31,552 nt of DNA, from positions 29,151,239-29,182,790 of the forward strand of contig NC_049979.1 of NCBI RefSeq assembly GCF_000003815.2, read 5' to 3'. This DNA comes from Branchiostoma floridae (taxonomy: Eukaryota; Chordata; Leptocardii; Amphioxiformes; Branchiostomatidae). Of the stretch, positions 20,803 through 31,315 are shown piece by piece; positions within the stretch are counted from its first letter, which is position 1, and each line of letters begins with the position of its first letter. The position numbers and the translations under genes are program-made. A model generated the notes under the pieces. The model was not told the origin of the DNA, made no database searches, and was given only the letters and a program-made list of their open reading frames with translations.

Positions 20803-21356
20803 CCAAGGCTGAAAATTGATGAACAACTATTCACGCTTGTGCTGCAAGTATTATTTTCAAGATCAGCCCTAGATTTCCTTACATCGCCCCATTTTTCTCA
20901 AGGCACCTTTTCAAATCTTGAGTAGTGGTTTCAATGGGATGATAAGAGATCAAAGTCAATTTTTCACCCAAAGCAAGTGGAAAAAGGAATTGTTAAGGCT
21001 GTATATTGACAAGCATGATTATTCAGTGAGTTGAACGCATTGCAAAAGTAATTTTTAAGATCAACCCAGTATTTCTTAAGATCGTCACAGTTGAAGTTCG
21101 TCTAATTAAATACCAGGTTGATTGTGATACATAATTATACCTGTCTGTTATCTATCTAATAATTTTACTTGGGAGGGATATTGCTAAGGCTGAATGCTGA
21201 CAAGCAAGAATCTAGAAACACATTGCAAAAGTGATTTTTAAGATCAACCCAGTATTTCTTAAGATGGTCCCGGTTGAAGTTTGTCCAATTAAATACCAGG
21301 TTGATTGCGGCACAGAATGTTTTTTTGATAATACCTGTCTGTAATCTATCTAAAGG
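20803..21356 (+). repeat. Tandem repeat, three units of about 190 bp
   Basis: AAGGCTGWAWRYTGA starts units at 20805, 20995 and 21186, spaced 190 and 191 bp. Units 2 and 3 share CATTGCAAAAGT, an identical 31-base block around AAGATCAACCCAGTATTTC, and AATTAAATACCAGGTTGATT. Unit 1 (20803-20992) is much more diverged, but keeps TTTTCAAGATCAGCCC. A minisatellite or amplified fragment of unknown role. Confidence 0.7.
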
Positions 21357-23149
21357 GTACTTTGCAGGGTGGCTATTAGAATATTGTTGCTGTTATGAAA
21401 GTACATTTTTATCATATCGTGGCAATTATTAAAGTTCAGAGAATGTGTGAAATTTTCTGTCCTAACAAGCAAATTTTCATCCCGGGACGGAAGGATGGGT
21501 CCTGGAGACAGCCTAAATGGTATGAACCCTAAATTATGGCATTGTAGAATGCCCAAAGTGATATCTCAAATGCAATATACACCTTTTCTGTAATTCTATG
21601 GTCACAATCAATGCATAAAATAGCAATGAAACAGCACCTCACATGACACTTCCATGCATTAAAACCTAAGGAATGCGAGCTCCCCTGTCCCAGGTGTTTA
21701 TCACGCTTCACTGCACCTACGCCTCAAATACTTCAGGCCCAGCAACCGTAATATTGGCCAAATCTCCAACTTATTTATAGAACCTTTAAGCATCTTTAAG
21801 CAAGGGGAGACACATATCTGGAAGGTTGTTTAAGTCGTACACAACGTTGTAGTATATGAGCTGTCTGGCCATACGTCCTTTGTGCGTTGTAAAAGCAGCG
21901 TTTCACACCAGGTGCCAAGCAATGCATTTGTGTACCAAGCGTGCACATACTGTACATTCCAGGGGCCCTTCATGATAAAATATTGGAATTCCAAAGCTTT
22001 TTTTCTCAAGTTACAGGTGGATAAGGCACTGCAGTGGGATGCAAGAGGATACCCTCCGCTGGTAGAAGCTCGGATTATAAAACTGGAAACGCATGGAAAA
22101 AAGGTCCACGAGTGATAGCCTCACTCCATTGCCCATGTCAGAAATGTTTATGTTGACATAGCATTACACTTCCACTTGGTTAGCTTTGGGAGCACCCACA
22201 GCCCCGACGGCTTTATCTGGGTAATAGACACTCTTGTTTGTTTAAGAGGAAAGGTGAGATAAATACCAGGCAACCCTTAAGAAGACGATACCAGTCCTTC
22301 TGTAATAGAATTCCCGCTTTCTTTATTTTTTCGCTTTGTTTTTTCTCAGTGGTGAGGTCACTCGCGATGATCTGGAGTAATTAGGTCTGTGGTGCCTCCC
22401 CGTGAAAGCTGCCTATTTGAGCACTCCTGATTTGCATGTGAAAAGGAGGGGAGAAAGGAGCAACACGCCTGCGGAGAGCAGACATGGGGCATGACAAGAT
22501 GTTCTGAATGCCAAACCAGGCCCGACTATTTTGGTTGTAAGGGATCTGAGGGCAGGGCCACAGCAAAGGGTCAGGGATCATACGGGACCGGGGGAATTAC
22601 TCGCACGAGACAGCGGCCGCCAAAGGTTCAAACACTTGACGACACTAACAACTCCTTATGTACCTTGTGTGAACAGAGAATAAAGGGGATGTGGAAAGCA
22701 TGGCATTACTGCGACACTGATTGATGTGTAGAAGGTATTCTGCATTAGCTGTTGCTACACGTAGAACTGGTGAGGAATGCTGATGACACCTGCAGTCTCA
22801 TCAACAACACGGCATCTTAAGAAAATTCACACAACGGCACCTCTTTGAGGGCCTGAATGCCCCTTTTCAATAAGGCACAGGGAGCCTATTTTCAAGAGTC
22901 CTCTTTATCCCATTTTTCTGCATCTTCCTCTACAAAAAAAATGCAAAGATCTAAGAAATAAATTGTTCTTGAAAACAGATTTTTGCATTATTCAAACTTT
23001 TTTATACTTTGGCACCTCAAATATATTTTCCAGAATGAGGCCAACACATTTATTAGAACACCTTGCAACATCTCTTCGGGCACTGTGAAAACATTTTCCG
23101 GAATAGTTTTATCACATTATTATTATAATAAGTCACTGAATGACAAGAT
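21357..23149. other. Non-coding, with possible regulatory cluster at 22210-22450
   Basis: No exon was supported (the 22491-22724 plus frame lacks splice sites). Within about 240 bp lie TGTTTGTTTA (22235-22244, forkhead-like), TAATTAGG (22378-22385, homeodomain-like) and ATTTGCAT (22430-22437, POU octamer). Such words occur by chance, so an enhancer is only a suggestion. Confidence 0.3.
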
Positions 23150-23312
23150 TCTTTGTACAGAACAAGGTGTTTTATTTTGCCCACATTTCAGTGACCATCT
23201 GTCACCTTTTTCAGGACAATTTTTTTTTCTGACATTGCACTGCCGCATAGGTGTCGCTGGTTACAGATTCCGAACGTAAAGCAGTGCAATGTGAACTAGT
23301 GACGTCAGATTT
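23150..23312 (+). repeat. Hairpin-bearing dispersed repeat, copy 2
   Basis: It matches 3471-3625 in order and orientation. It contains AGTGACCATCTGTCACC, CATTGCACTGCCGCATAGGTG and a terminal GCAGTGCAATG that pairs with the earlier CATTGCACTGC. The reverse strand reads CTGAAAAAGGTGACAGATGG then TCACTGAAATGTGG, which has the layout of a decayed hammerhead core (CTGA, stem II, GAAA). Confidence 0.5.
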
Positions 23313-24804
23313 AGCAGTTGCCTCAAAACTCCCTTCCACGCGGTAAACTCCCTTCTTCAGCAAACTCCGTTTCCCTGTATCAGAAAACCTTGGTCAACAT
23401 TAAAACTCATGAACCAGCCCCCCCCTCCCAGTAAAAAAGAGCCAGCCTGGCTCAAAGTCTGTGAGGGAGGCCATTAGAATTGCCCTAAGAAAGGTGACAG
23501 ACAGTAGCCTAGAATCCAGCCTTGTTAGCAATTTGTCCGCTCCCGACAGTGGACTACCGGCTAGACAGATGACACGCCAGTTGATTACCACATTCGGTTG
23601 TGTACAAACAATCTTGTTATTCTGTTTGCATACTAGAAAGGCCCCGCTTCTGCAGGGCTTCTTCATTCGATCTGATATCTTTTCCTCAGACAGAGAGGTA
23701 TTCTAATAACTTGTGCTATCGCGTCTCCCCATCTCGTACCTAACGCTAAAGAAAGGACAAGGCGGGGTGAAGTCAAAGTGATTCCCGCAAGGATTTATGT
23801 GAAGCTATCGGTCATATTCTCCCCATACAGACATGATCCTCTTATCTCTCCACCACAGAAAGGGAACTGTTTGGAATTCATCTCCATATATCAAGGATTT
23901 ATTGCCCATTTACAATGGAGGAACTTCAAGTCCTCCCACGTAATTTCAGATACTCCTGGCAAGATATATATCTTTGCTAGCACTTACTTTGTAGTGCTTC
24001 TGATTGCAACTGTTTGATAAATGAATGTACGTTGTATATTATATATTTATTTCAATATATCAGCTATACAGATGTGTAGTTTCCTGTACAAGAATAGAAT
24101 ATGTCCGCATCCATTCTGCTGTCTGCAAGTTTCAAAGCGATCCATTTAACAAGCAAACTACACTTTGTCTCAATTTGACTCCTACCCTCCTAATGGACCA
24201 AGCTGTAAATTGATGCTCTAGACTGTGTGCAATTTTAGGGTGCCATGTATCAACTCACAGAGTCTAGGGAATCCCATTTCCGGAGTTATAGATATACTTC
24301 TGAAATACATCATCGAAGTAGTGTATCATCAAATGGGGGTCTGAATAAAGTGGTGCACTAGCTAACAGAGGCCCTGTTGGATTTGCCAAGTTTCCTTGAT
24401 TAAAGTATGCACTTTTCATAATTTTCAAATCCCCAAGTGTCCCAAGTTGTTGTCCAAGTCTATCTATTCAGATTGATGGAAAGAGGACGACCTTAGAAGC
24501 CAGAGCTGAGGTCAAACCCAGTAGAACATGGGCATGTGTTAATTAAAGTTTGGAACAGCACCAAAAGATCCGTGAACTAAATACTTGCACAAGATGGAAA
24601 AAAAATCAAGTAATCGGGCCAATCAGAAGTATTCTTACAATTAAGCAAGGGCAGTGTGAAAAACAAAAAGTCCTTGATGTATGCAAATTTACCAGCAAGA
24701 AAAAGCGAAGAAAATAATAATTTGAATTCATCTGGTTCAAAATATGTTCAAGGCTGGTGGATAAGGGATGCATACTTTATTTCTGAAATCAGTTCCCATT
24801 TTAC
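23313..24804. other. Non-coding stretch
   Basis: Small open frames occur on both strands (for example 23461-23706 plus and 23400-23666 minus, which overlap each other). None has splice signals, domain motifs or coding bias. No repeats were recognised. Confidence 0.4.
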
Positions 24805-25029
24805 CTTTTAGTCCCACAGATTGTGACTTGCCCCCAAATCGGGGATGCATACTGTATATGGGGTGCATACTGTAATCAGGAAAATAACATATTTCTTGTT
24901 TTTCAGTAGTCGTCGGACAAACAGTTCCAACAACTTCTGCTATGGCAACAACATGATTGACACATGACTGACCTGATTCTAGATCACCTGGCCCTCCAGA
25001 AACAGTCTGCAATGCCTTCCTCTTCTTTG
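24805..25029 (-). CDS. Candidate symmetric 75-codon exon (hypothesis)
   Basis: The acceptor gcactttttttattccag (AG at 25030-25031) has a strong pyrimidine tract, and the donor AAAAG|gtaaaa (gtaaaa at 24799-24804) is good. The 225 bases enter and leave in phase 1 and are open throughout: KKRKALQTVSGGPGDLESG ... TEKQEICYFPDYSMHP ... GGKSQSVGLK. The phase-1 exit would join the exon at 3830 as LKG|YPEG. No known domain was recognised. The repeated word GTATGCAYCCC at 24840-24880 and again at about 24768 in the flank warns that part may be repeat-derived. It might belong to the PDZ gene, another transcript, or be chance. Confidence 0.3.
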
Positions 25030-25031
25030 CT

Positions 25032-26250
25032 GGAATAAAAAAAGTGCAAATTATTAATATTTCAATAAGCCTCCTGTTTATTATTTGCATATCTGCATTT
25101 TTTGGTATATTATTAGCCAAGTTTGTGAGAAGTCAGGTTTTTTACGTCAATGAAAAATTGTCTTCAGCTCTTTTGCATGGCACAGTCATATTAGTCATAA
25201 TAGGGTACTAGAAAAAACAGTTTCTCCCAGATCTCTTCAGTGTCACTGACACTGACAAAGATAGTCGATGCTATCTGAAACGTCTAACCACTGCATTTCC
25301 AAAGCAATATCGAGTAACTGTTCCTTTGAGCAACTTTTTTTTGTGTGTAAGTTGTTTTCTACTTTAACCCACTGTTGTATGGCCGAGTTATTGAACAAAA
25401 AAATGACATCTATGGCCACAAATTTTACCTGTCAGCCAAAAAAACTGTTATACACAACTCATACAGACCTGAATAATTTATACAAACAAGTGTGAATGGG
25501 CCTGTATCATATCTATTAGATAGAGACCTGGTGTTTTATAATGTGTTGGTGTAAGGTTTAGCGTTACCGTAAATCACTAGGTGTTGCTAACAACACATTC
25601 TGTGTGACGAATAGCCTGAGGCGACAGATAGCGAACAGTTTGTTTCCATAGCAGACAAATACCTAGTCAGGCATCTGAATCAGATGAAAATCTGTTTGGT
25701 AGACATACCAAGAAGTTGGCATCAGTCAAGCCATATGTCTTATATTTTACATATCAATTTAGCAACATGTGACTGTGTTGTTTTTGTTTTATGAACCACT
25801 TAACCTGTGTTTTGACATAAATCGTTATTGTGATTTATTTGTTTATTGCAGCATGTAATACGTACCATGTTTAACATGATACACAATGGCTGACAAATGC
25901 ATATAGACTCCCCATGCAATGAAAAGAACATCGCATGCACTATCCTTCTTTCAAGGACAAACATTTGGAATACCACAGTAATTGACTCTTTCTAAAGGCC
26001 ACACCAATTTAATTTGTCGGTTCTCTGATTTTTTTAAGTGAACATATGGTATGGTAAAACTAAAAGTAGAGGGCATAAAGGAAAATTGTATTCCCTCCAA
26101 CAAAAATTATTGTACCAAGTATAAACCTGGTCCTCAGGCTTTGTTATCATTTTCCAAATATTAATTTTTAATTTTTTTTCTAAATCTGAGAACCAACAAA
26201 TCAAATTGATGTGGCCAAAGGTATTCATGACACCTACAGGTAACTTATAT
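25032..26250. other. Non-coding stretch
   Basis: AT-rich, with only short unsupported frames. The small hairpin GTGTTGCTAACAACAC lies at 25581-25596. No transposon ends were seen. Confidence 0.4.
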
Positions 26251-26365
26251 ACCTGTTAGCATACACCCCCAAATTCCTTTGGGGTTTATGCTAACAGGTT
26301 GGAGAGACCAACCAGGTCATTTTTTTCTGATGACAACTGACAGCCCACAAGATGTCATCAGAAAA
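26251..26365. repeat. Two adjacent hairpins
   Basis: Hairpin 1 pairs ACCTGTTAGCATACACCCCC (26251-26270) with GGGGTTTATGCTAACAGGT (26281-26299), with one mismatch, one bulge and a short loop. Hairpin 2 pairs TTTTCTGATGACA (26323-26335) perfectly with 26353-26365. The stems are too short or tight-looped for a typical microRNA precursor, so foldback remnants are more likely. Confidence 0.55.
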
Positions 26366-26378
26366 GGGACACTGTAAG

Positions 26379-26779
26379 GCCAGGTTGATTTGATATGGAT
26401 GACATCAATTTTTGTCCTTTAAAAAAAGTTTTTGTCCTTTAAAAAAAGTTTTTGACCATATAGTGACTGTAAATTGTACAAAGCAGAAGCGTAAGGAGCA
26501 AATTTATGCCATACATCGGAAAAAATATCCGAAAACTGATACCAATGTAAGAATGACAATTCAAGTCAATTCCAAGGTCAAAGAAAAAAGTGTGACAGAA
26601 CAAAAATGAAGAATCTATTGTTCTGTATAGCATAATCTGTGTGTTTATTTTGTTTGACCTTCTTCACCACTTGAATTTCATCATGAAAGAAATTTGTTTT
26701 TTTACCAATTTTTTTTCACAGGCTCACATCAGTTTTATGGTTCCCAGAGGATGTCACATACCCAGTAATCAATATGGCC
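26379..26779 (+). mobile_element. GGCCA-ended MITE, copy B
   Basis: The left end GGCCAGGTTGATTTGATATGG and the reverse complement of the right end (GGCCATATTGATTACTGGG) match the family. It shares the block ACAAAAATGAAGAATCTATT exactly with copy C (on the opposite strand). A local tandem doubling of TTTTTGTCCTTTAAAAAAAG lies at 26409-26450. The open frames inside are not genes. Confidence 0.65.
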
Positions 26780-27396
26780 TCTAAGGCCAGAAAAAAAAGC
26801 CCGACTCAAAGAGCCTGCTCAATAGACTAGGACAGAGACCCTTATCTCTAAACTTTGTGCTATTCTTGTCAGTCAACAGAGACATTCCCTACACACAGCC
26901 TTGGGCTACCTGCATTACTGCCTCTTTTATACACAGTTTGCAGGAATGTCAGTTCTTAAAACCTTCTCCTTACTGACTTCTGCGCTGAGGTCTCAGTTAC
27001 GATCGTTGTACGATCACAGTATGAAGGCATTCTGGGGATAGTCGAACATGTGTGCAAAATTCATCTTGTCACCAAAAACGCAGCCTGTGGTTGGTTTTGT
27101 CACAGCTCGGCTTCAAAGATCCTACTACATTAAAGTCATACAGCGACCTGTGACGAATGCAACCGTACCACAACCAAGACAAATGCGGTGCTCTGTTTAC
27201 GCCGAAAAGACAGAAATCTAAAGGATGACCTGACACTCGATGCATGTCTCTTCTTGCAATCGCCAGCAATATCTCCTTGACTGGTAGGCAATATATCACA
27301 TACTCCAGGAAGGTATGTCAATATAAACACCACCTGCACATTTTTAACCTTCTGTCCACTGAAGTAGCAGGTTTTGGCACTAGACTTGCTGTTGAG
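26780..27396. other. Non-coding, CpG-rich patch at 27000-27250
   Basis: CG dinucleotides are enriched, and a perfect palindrome-like GATCGTTGTACGATC lies at about 27001. A 100-codon minus frame (27136-27438) runs into the neighbouring MITE and is not supported as a gene. It could be a promoter or 5' exon, but this is unproven. Confidence 0.3.
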
Positions 27397-27398
27397 TA

Positions 27399-27611
27399 AT
27401 GCTAGTTCACCTTTATCCGCGTGGTAAACTATGTCCATTGTTTTTAAAAACAGGTATTCAGGGATGAGATGAGGACGGTGGTTTCAATTTGCAGTACTTT
27501 CACAATATTACAGTTTAATACCACCGTCCATTCACTTCGTCCATCCCTACATACTCTGTTTTTAAGAACAACGGATATAGGTTACCCCACGGATAAAGGT
27601 GAACTTAGCAT
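27399..27611. mobile_element. Foldback MITE, copy 4
   Basis: The ends ATGCTAGTTCACCTTTATCC and GGATAAAGGTGAACTTAGCAT are flanked by TA at 27397-27398 and 27612-27613. Long matched arms include GTTTTTAAAAACAG / CTGTTTTTAAGAAC and GACGGTGGTTTCAA / TAATACCACCGTC. At 213 bp it is the clearest full-length hairpin of the four copies. Confidence 0.87.
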
Positions 27612-27647
27612 TAGCAGGAAGAATGTTAAATGTCCCCCCTTGAATTA

Positions 27648-28002
27648 GGCCACGATGATTTGATTATCTGGATGACAAATTTGCCTTTGTTATGAAATCT
27701 AAGTGTTCAGGACGGTTTAACAAATGACTGAACACGCAGTCTGGTTTACACTACAACTTTTACAATAGATTCTTCATTTTTGTACTTTCACAACTGAAGT
27801 CATCTTCTTCTTTGACATTAAAACTGACATTCTATGACATTAGTATCCATTTTCGAATATCTTATCATTTTGAAATGTACAGCATCTATTTACTCCTTTT
27901 GCAGCTGCTTTGTGTACAGTATGGTCGCGATGAAAACGTTTTTGGGAACGGACAAAAATTGATGCATACGGATGTCATCCATATAATCGAATCAAAATAG
28001 CC
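27648..28002 (-). mobile_element. GGCCA-ended MITE, copy C
   Basis: The left end GGCCACGATGATTTGATTAT and the reverse complement of the right end (GGCTATTTTGATTCGATTAT, then ATGGATGACATCC) form the family TIR. The interior matches copies A and B on the opposite strand, including GTGTTCAGTCATTTG and ACAAAAATGAAGAATCTATT. It sits 36 bp from foldback MITE copy 4. The plus frame 27812-28000 is a by-product. Confidence 0.68.
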
Positions 28003-28927
28003 TTACCTTAAATGCCTTAAGAGCAAAGCAGCAAATCTCAGCCCTGACCCGATGCAGACATTTCTATTTTTGTTTCTCGTGTAGCAGACTTATCGGCACC
28101 ATTGTAATCGTGATGCCAGGATGTATATTTTTCATTAGAAATCTCTTCATTCACTTTAGAGCCTGCCGTTTCCTGTTATTTTTCTTTCGCATGTCCTCAT
28201 GGCACAAGCACTAACGCTTGGTCAAAACGTGTCAGCCTCAGCCACCGCAAAGCTACATTTCAATGCCGCTTTTACTACACCTGAAAATCATTATGCTTTA
28301 CCCGGTTTACCTTTAATTTTTCATCTACTCATTTCATCTCAATAAGCACAATGTTCTGACTAGAGCTAACATGCTTAATTGTTTTAGATTTATAAAGTTA
28401 TTTACTCAATTTCAACTGCAGCAATAGATCATGTTAGAAAACCAGGCCTGAGTGTCAACTTTTTATTGCATATGCAAGAATAGTTCAAATATCATTTCCA
28501 AGGGAGACTTCCACATGGTTATGAGGATATTATGCTGAAAATGTGTACCAAATGCATTATGTTCATCTAGATGTAGAATGACTACTGTAACAGTAACTGT
28601 TACTCAGTGTGATATATTGGTCTGCCCTTCAAATGTCTCTTCAATGTTCTAGTGCCTTGTAAACTGCCCTCCCTTTTGTCATTTCAATGTTGACATCACA
28701 GCAGCGTGACCAAGACCAAGGTCATGTAATCAACGACCTGCTGTGCCCTTGTCTTTTCAAACAAATGCCAAGCTTTTCATTTATTCATTCAAAGGGGGAA
28801 AAGATTCATAAATGTGAAGTGGCATCTAGTCGTGGTGTGTTGACATGAAATGAGATGTCTTTTCCAAATCTCCAGACAATTCAGGTTTTAGACTTAAAAA
28901 ACTGAGGGTGTGTTGGGGTTCAAGCAA
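28003..28927. other. Non-coding stretch
   Basis: No genes or repeats were recognised apart from a short palindrome AACAGTAACTGTTA at about 28590. Confidence 0.4.
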
Positions 28928-29205
28928 GAAAGAGGGTCTGCATGGGGTGGTCCTGACAACGCTTTACGCTGAATTCAAAAACAGCGAAGATAAAAAGAAG
29001 GCAATTACGCAAAATTTGGGTGCCTGAGACTACGAATTGAAGAATAAGAGGGTGCATTGAGGAAGCCATGGAAAGGGTCTGCATGGGGTTGTCCTCACAA
29101 CACTTTGCGCTGAATTCAGAAAAAAAAATACGTCTTACGCTTAAATAAAGGAAGGTAATTACGCAAAATCTGGTTGCTTCACTATGAATTTTGAGGATAA
29201 TGTGG
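28928..29205 (+). repeat. Tandem duplication, two units of about 141 bp
   Basis: GGGTCTGCATGGGGT starts at 28934 and again at 29075. Both units then carry GTCCTSACAACRCTTT, CGCTGAATTCA, AAGGYAATTACGCAAAAT and a final CTAYGAATT in the same order. The units differ by scattered substitutions and small indels, so the duplication is old. Confidence 0.75.
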
Positions 29206-30214
29206 CATTCCCTACAAATTACCGGAAATTAAAATAGGTTGCCTATGCCTAACAGAAAAGAGCATGCAGACCCTCAAGGAATGGACTGTCAGAAGGAATA
29301 ATACATAAGAATGTCCATTGACAGGGAGGACAATAGGAACTCATTATCCCTACTGTTAACCTCATAATCTCATCGGCTTTATCCTAATACATCAGACTGA
29401 TACCAGCTCCATTGTTATCCTATTAATCATGTACACTTCCTACCACGCCCACCACACCCCAACAAACTAACTGTTGAAAAATAACTTTGATACAAATGAC
29501 TGTACCTTCAATTTTAACTGTTCAAGATAGGGTCAACTCATGGGAGGGGCGACCAATAAGTTCTCAGCCTCACCCAGAAATGAGGTATACAGTTCAAATT
29601 TGGGGCATTGCTATAAGATACAAAGTCTTTTTAATATGAATCTCTACCAAAATTTGAATAATTGCGATCATTACTTTGCAGGCAATGAAATAATGTTAGG
29701 TGAGAGAGAAGGAAAATTGAGCTGTGACCTGAGTTGTGTGGATCAACTTGCTCTGCTGAGTCAGATTTTTTACCCACTTCTTTGTAGTTGTGGACACTAG
29801 CATCTTATGTATACTTGGCTTGATAATCTACTTTCTATATTGTCCTTATGTTACGTAGTGGGGCTTTAATTTGACTGTATTAGTTCCAAAAAGGTAGCAT
29901 TGTTTACTAAAGTGATAGGAGGTTAACATGTTGTATTGTCCCAGTGTGACATTAATGTGACTTTAATTTGACTTTAATAAAAGTTCCAAAAGGTAGCCTA
30001 GTCTAGTAGACAGACAGAAGGCACTCAGTACTCAGAAAATGACTTTAGTTGTGCCTGCATGGGAGAAACGCAACAGGAGACCTTTTTGTTAGCAGGTATC
30101 TGTAGTAGGGAGTCCGACAACAATACTCCTGGTGTGCTTTAGAAATATCTGACCCATCCCCCCTCCCTTACATAGTTCTGTAACACAGGGATTGCTCTCT
30201 ACCACCTGTATACA
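29206..30214. other. Non-coding, with a short direct repeat
   Basis: CTTTAATTTGACT...AGTTCCAAAAAGGTAGC at 29863-29899 recurs at 29961-29998 (about 98 bp apart). The 86-codon plus frame at 29540-29800 has no supporting signals. Confidence 0.4.
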
Positions 30215-31310
30215 CACGCGCGGATCCAGGGGGAGGCGCGCCAGGCGCGCGCCTCCCCCTTCAGCTGGCGAAAAAAAAAAGTTAGCAAGATAAACCCAGG
30301 CTACTAGGGGTCTTCGGAAGTTATGCTAGGAATATTGGCAACGTTATAAAACTAATTCGCTCATTTGAAAGGAGATTTTCTGGTAATTATAAAGAGAAAC
30401 TTGCAGTTTGCAATTACTAGTGGGTCTTTCGAGTCACGTAAACTTACGGTAAAGGCCCGGGGCGCGACCGCATCAATTTCTCCCCATGAAACTGGTGGGT
30501 CGCTGTAAGCCAAAATCGGCGCTCAAAGATATAGAAAGAGCGTGAAAATTTTGTAAGATCTCCAGAAAATCAGCGGAATTTAATTATTTTTGATAAACTG
30601 GGGATTTCTATCGCCCGTCATCAGAGCCTTGGGAAAATTGGCGTCGTGCGCCGACACCCCCCTCCCCACTCCAGTTCTGATCAGTCGCCGCAATGACCGT
30701 GCTGACGTTTTTGTTGTCATTTTCCCCCGATTAATCGTCATCAATTGCCACCGCAGAAGCAAAAAGAGTCCGAAATATATGCAATAACAAATGCGTAAGA
30801 CACTTTCAAAATCGTCTCCGGCAAGCCGCTCAGATCCCACGAGATTTCTATGCGATTTCATAGGAGCGCGAGCCGCTTCGCGGTGAAAGGCAAATCGGCA
30901 GCCAGGTACAAATAATTTTGCGATATTGTTTGTGTAGCGTGGCGTCATTTATGAATATTAACAAGGAGGAACTAGCCTTCGTTAGGTTTGTTAGGTTTGT
31001 CATCAGTGGTAGTTGATAAAGATAGTAAAAAAACGTCCCTAACGTGAACTAGACAGCCAAATGACAGAAAACATGACAAAAAGTTAGTGTTCGTTTGCTT
31101 CTCAAATTTGCTCAGAGATGGCTCTAAAATGCACCAGAGAGCCTCTATTTCTTAAAATTTTTCTGGGGGAGGTCCCCCATACCCCCCCAACGAGAGGGGG
31201 GAACCCCCCTCTCGTGCTCTCCCCCCGCGCAGCTTGCGCTGCGCGGCCGCGGACTTCGGCCGCGTCATGGTGCGCGCCCCCCCCTTAGCAAATTTCTGGA
31301 TCCGCCAGTG
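30215..31310. mobile_element. TIR DNA transposon with GC-rich terminal hairpins
   Basis: The ends CACGCGCGGATCCAG (30215-30229) and CTGGATCCGCCAGTG (31296-31310) are inverted with 13 of 15 matching. ATACA flanks both sides (30210-30214 and 31311-31315). A hairpin GGGGGAGGCGCG / CGCGCCTCCCCC lies just inside the left end (30229-30259), and three GC-rich hairpins (CGAGAGGGGG..., CGCGCAGCTTGCGCTGCGCG, CCGCGGACTTCGGCCGCG) lie inside the right end at about 31191-31265. The 122-codon minus frame (30580-30948) has no transposase motif. A non-autonomous element of uncertain superfamily. Confidence 0.8.
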
Positions 31311-31315
31311 ATACA

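Noticed and set aside
26251-26300. microRNA precursor
   Set aside because: The stem is about 20 bp with a tiny loop and is shorter than a normal precursor.
26439-26633. Open frames on both strands
   Set aside because: They fall within the GGCCA MITE copy B and are AT-rich by-products.
27136-27438. 100-codon minus frame as a gene
   Set aside because: It runs into the MITE at 27399 and has no domain or clear splice sites.
30580-30948. 122-codon minus frame
   Set aside because: It lies inside a TIR element, has no recognised domain, and its composition follows the element.
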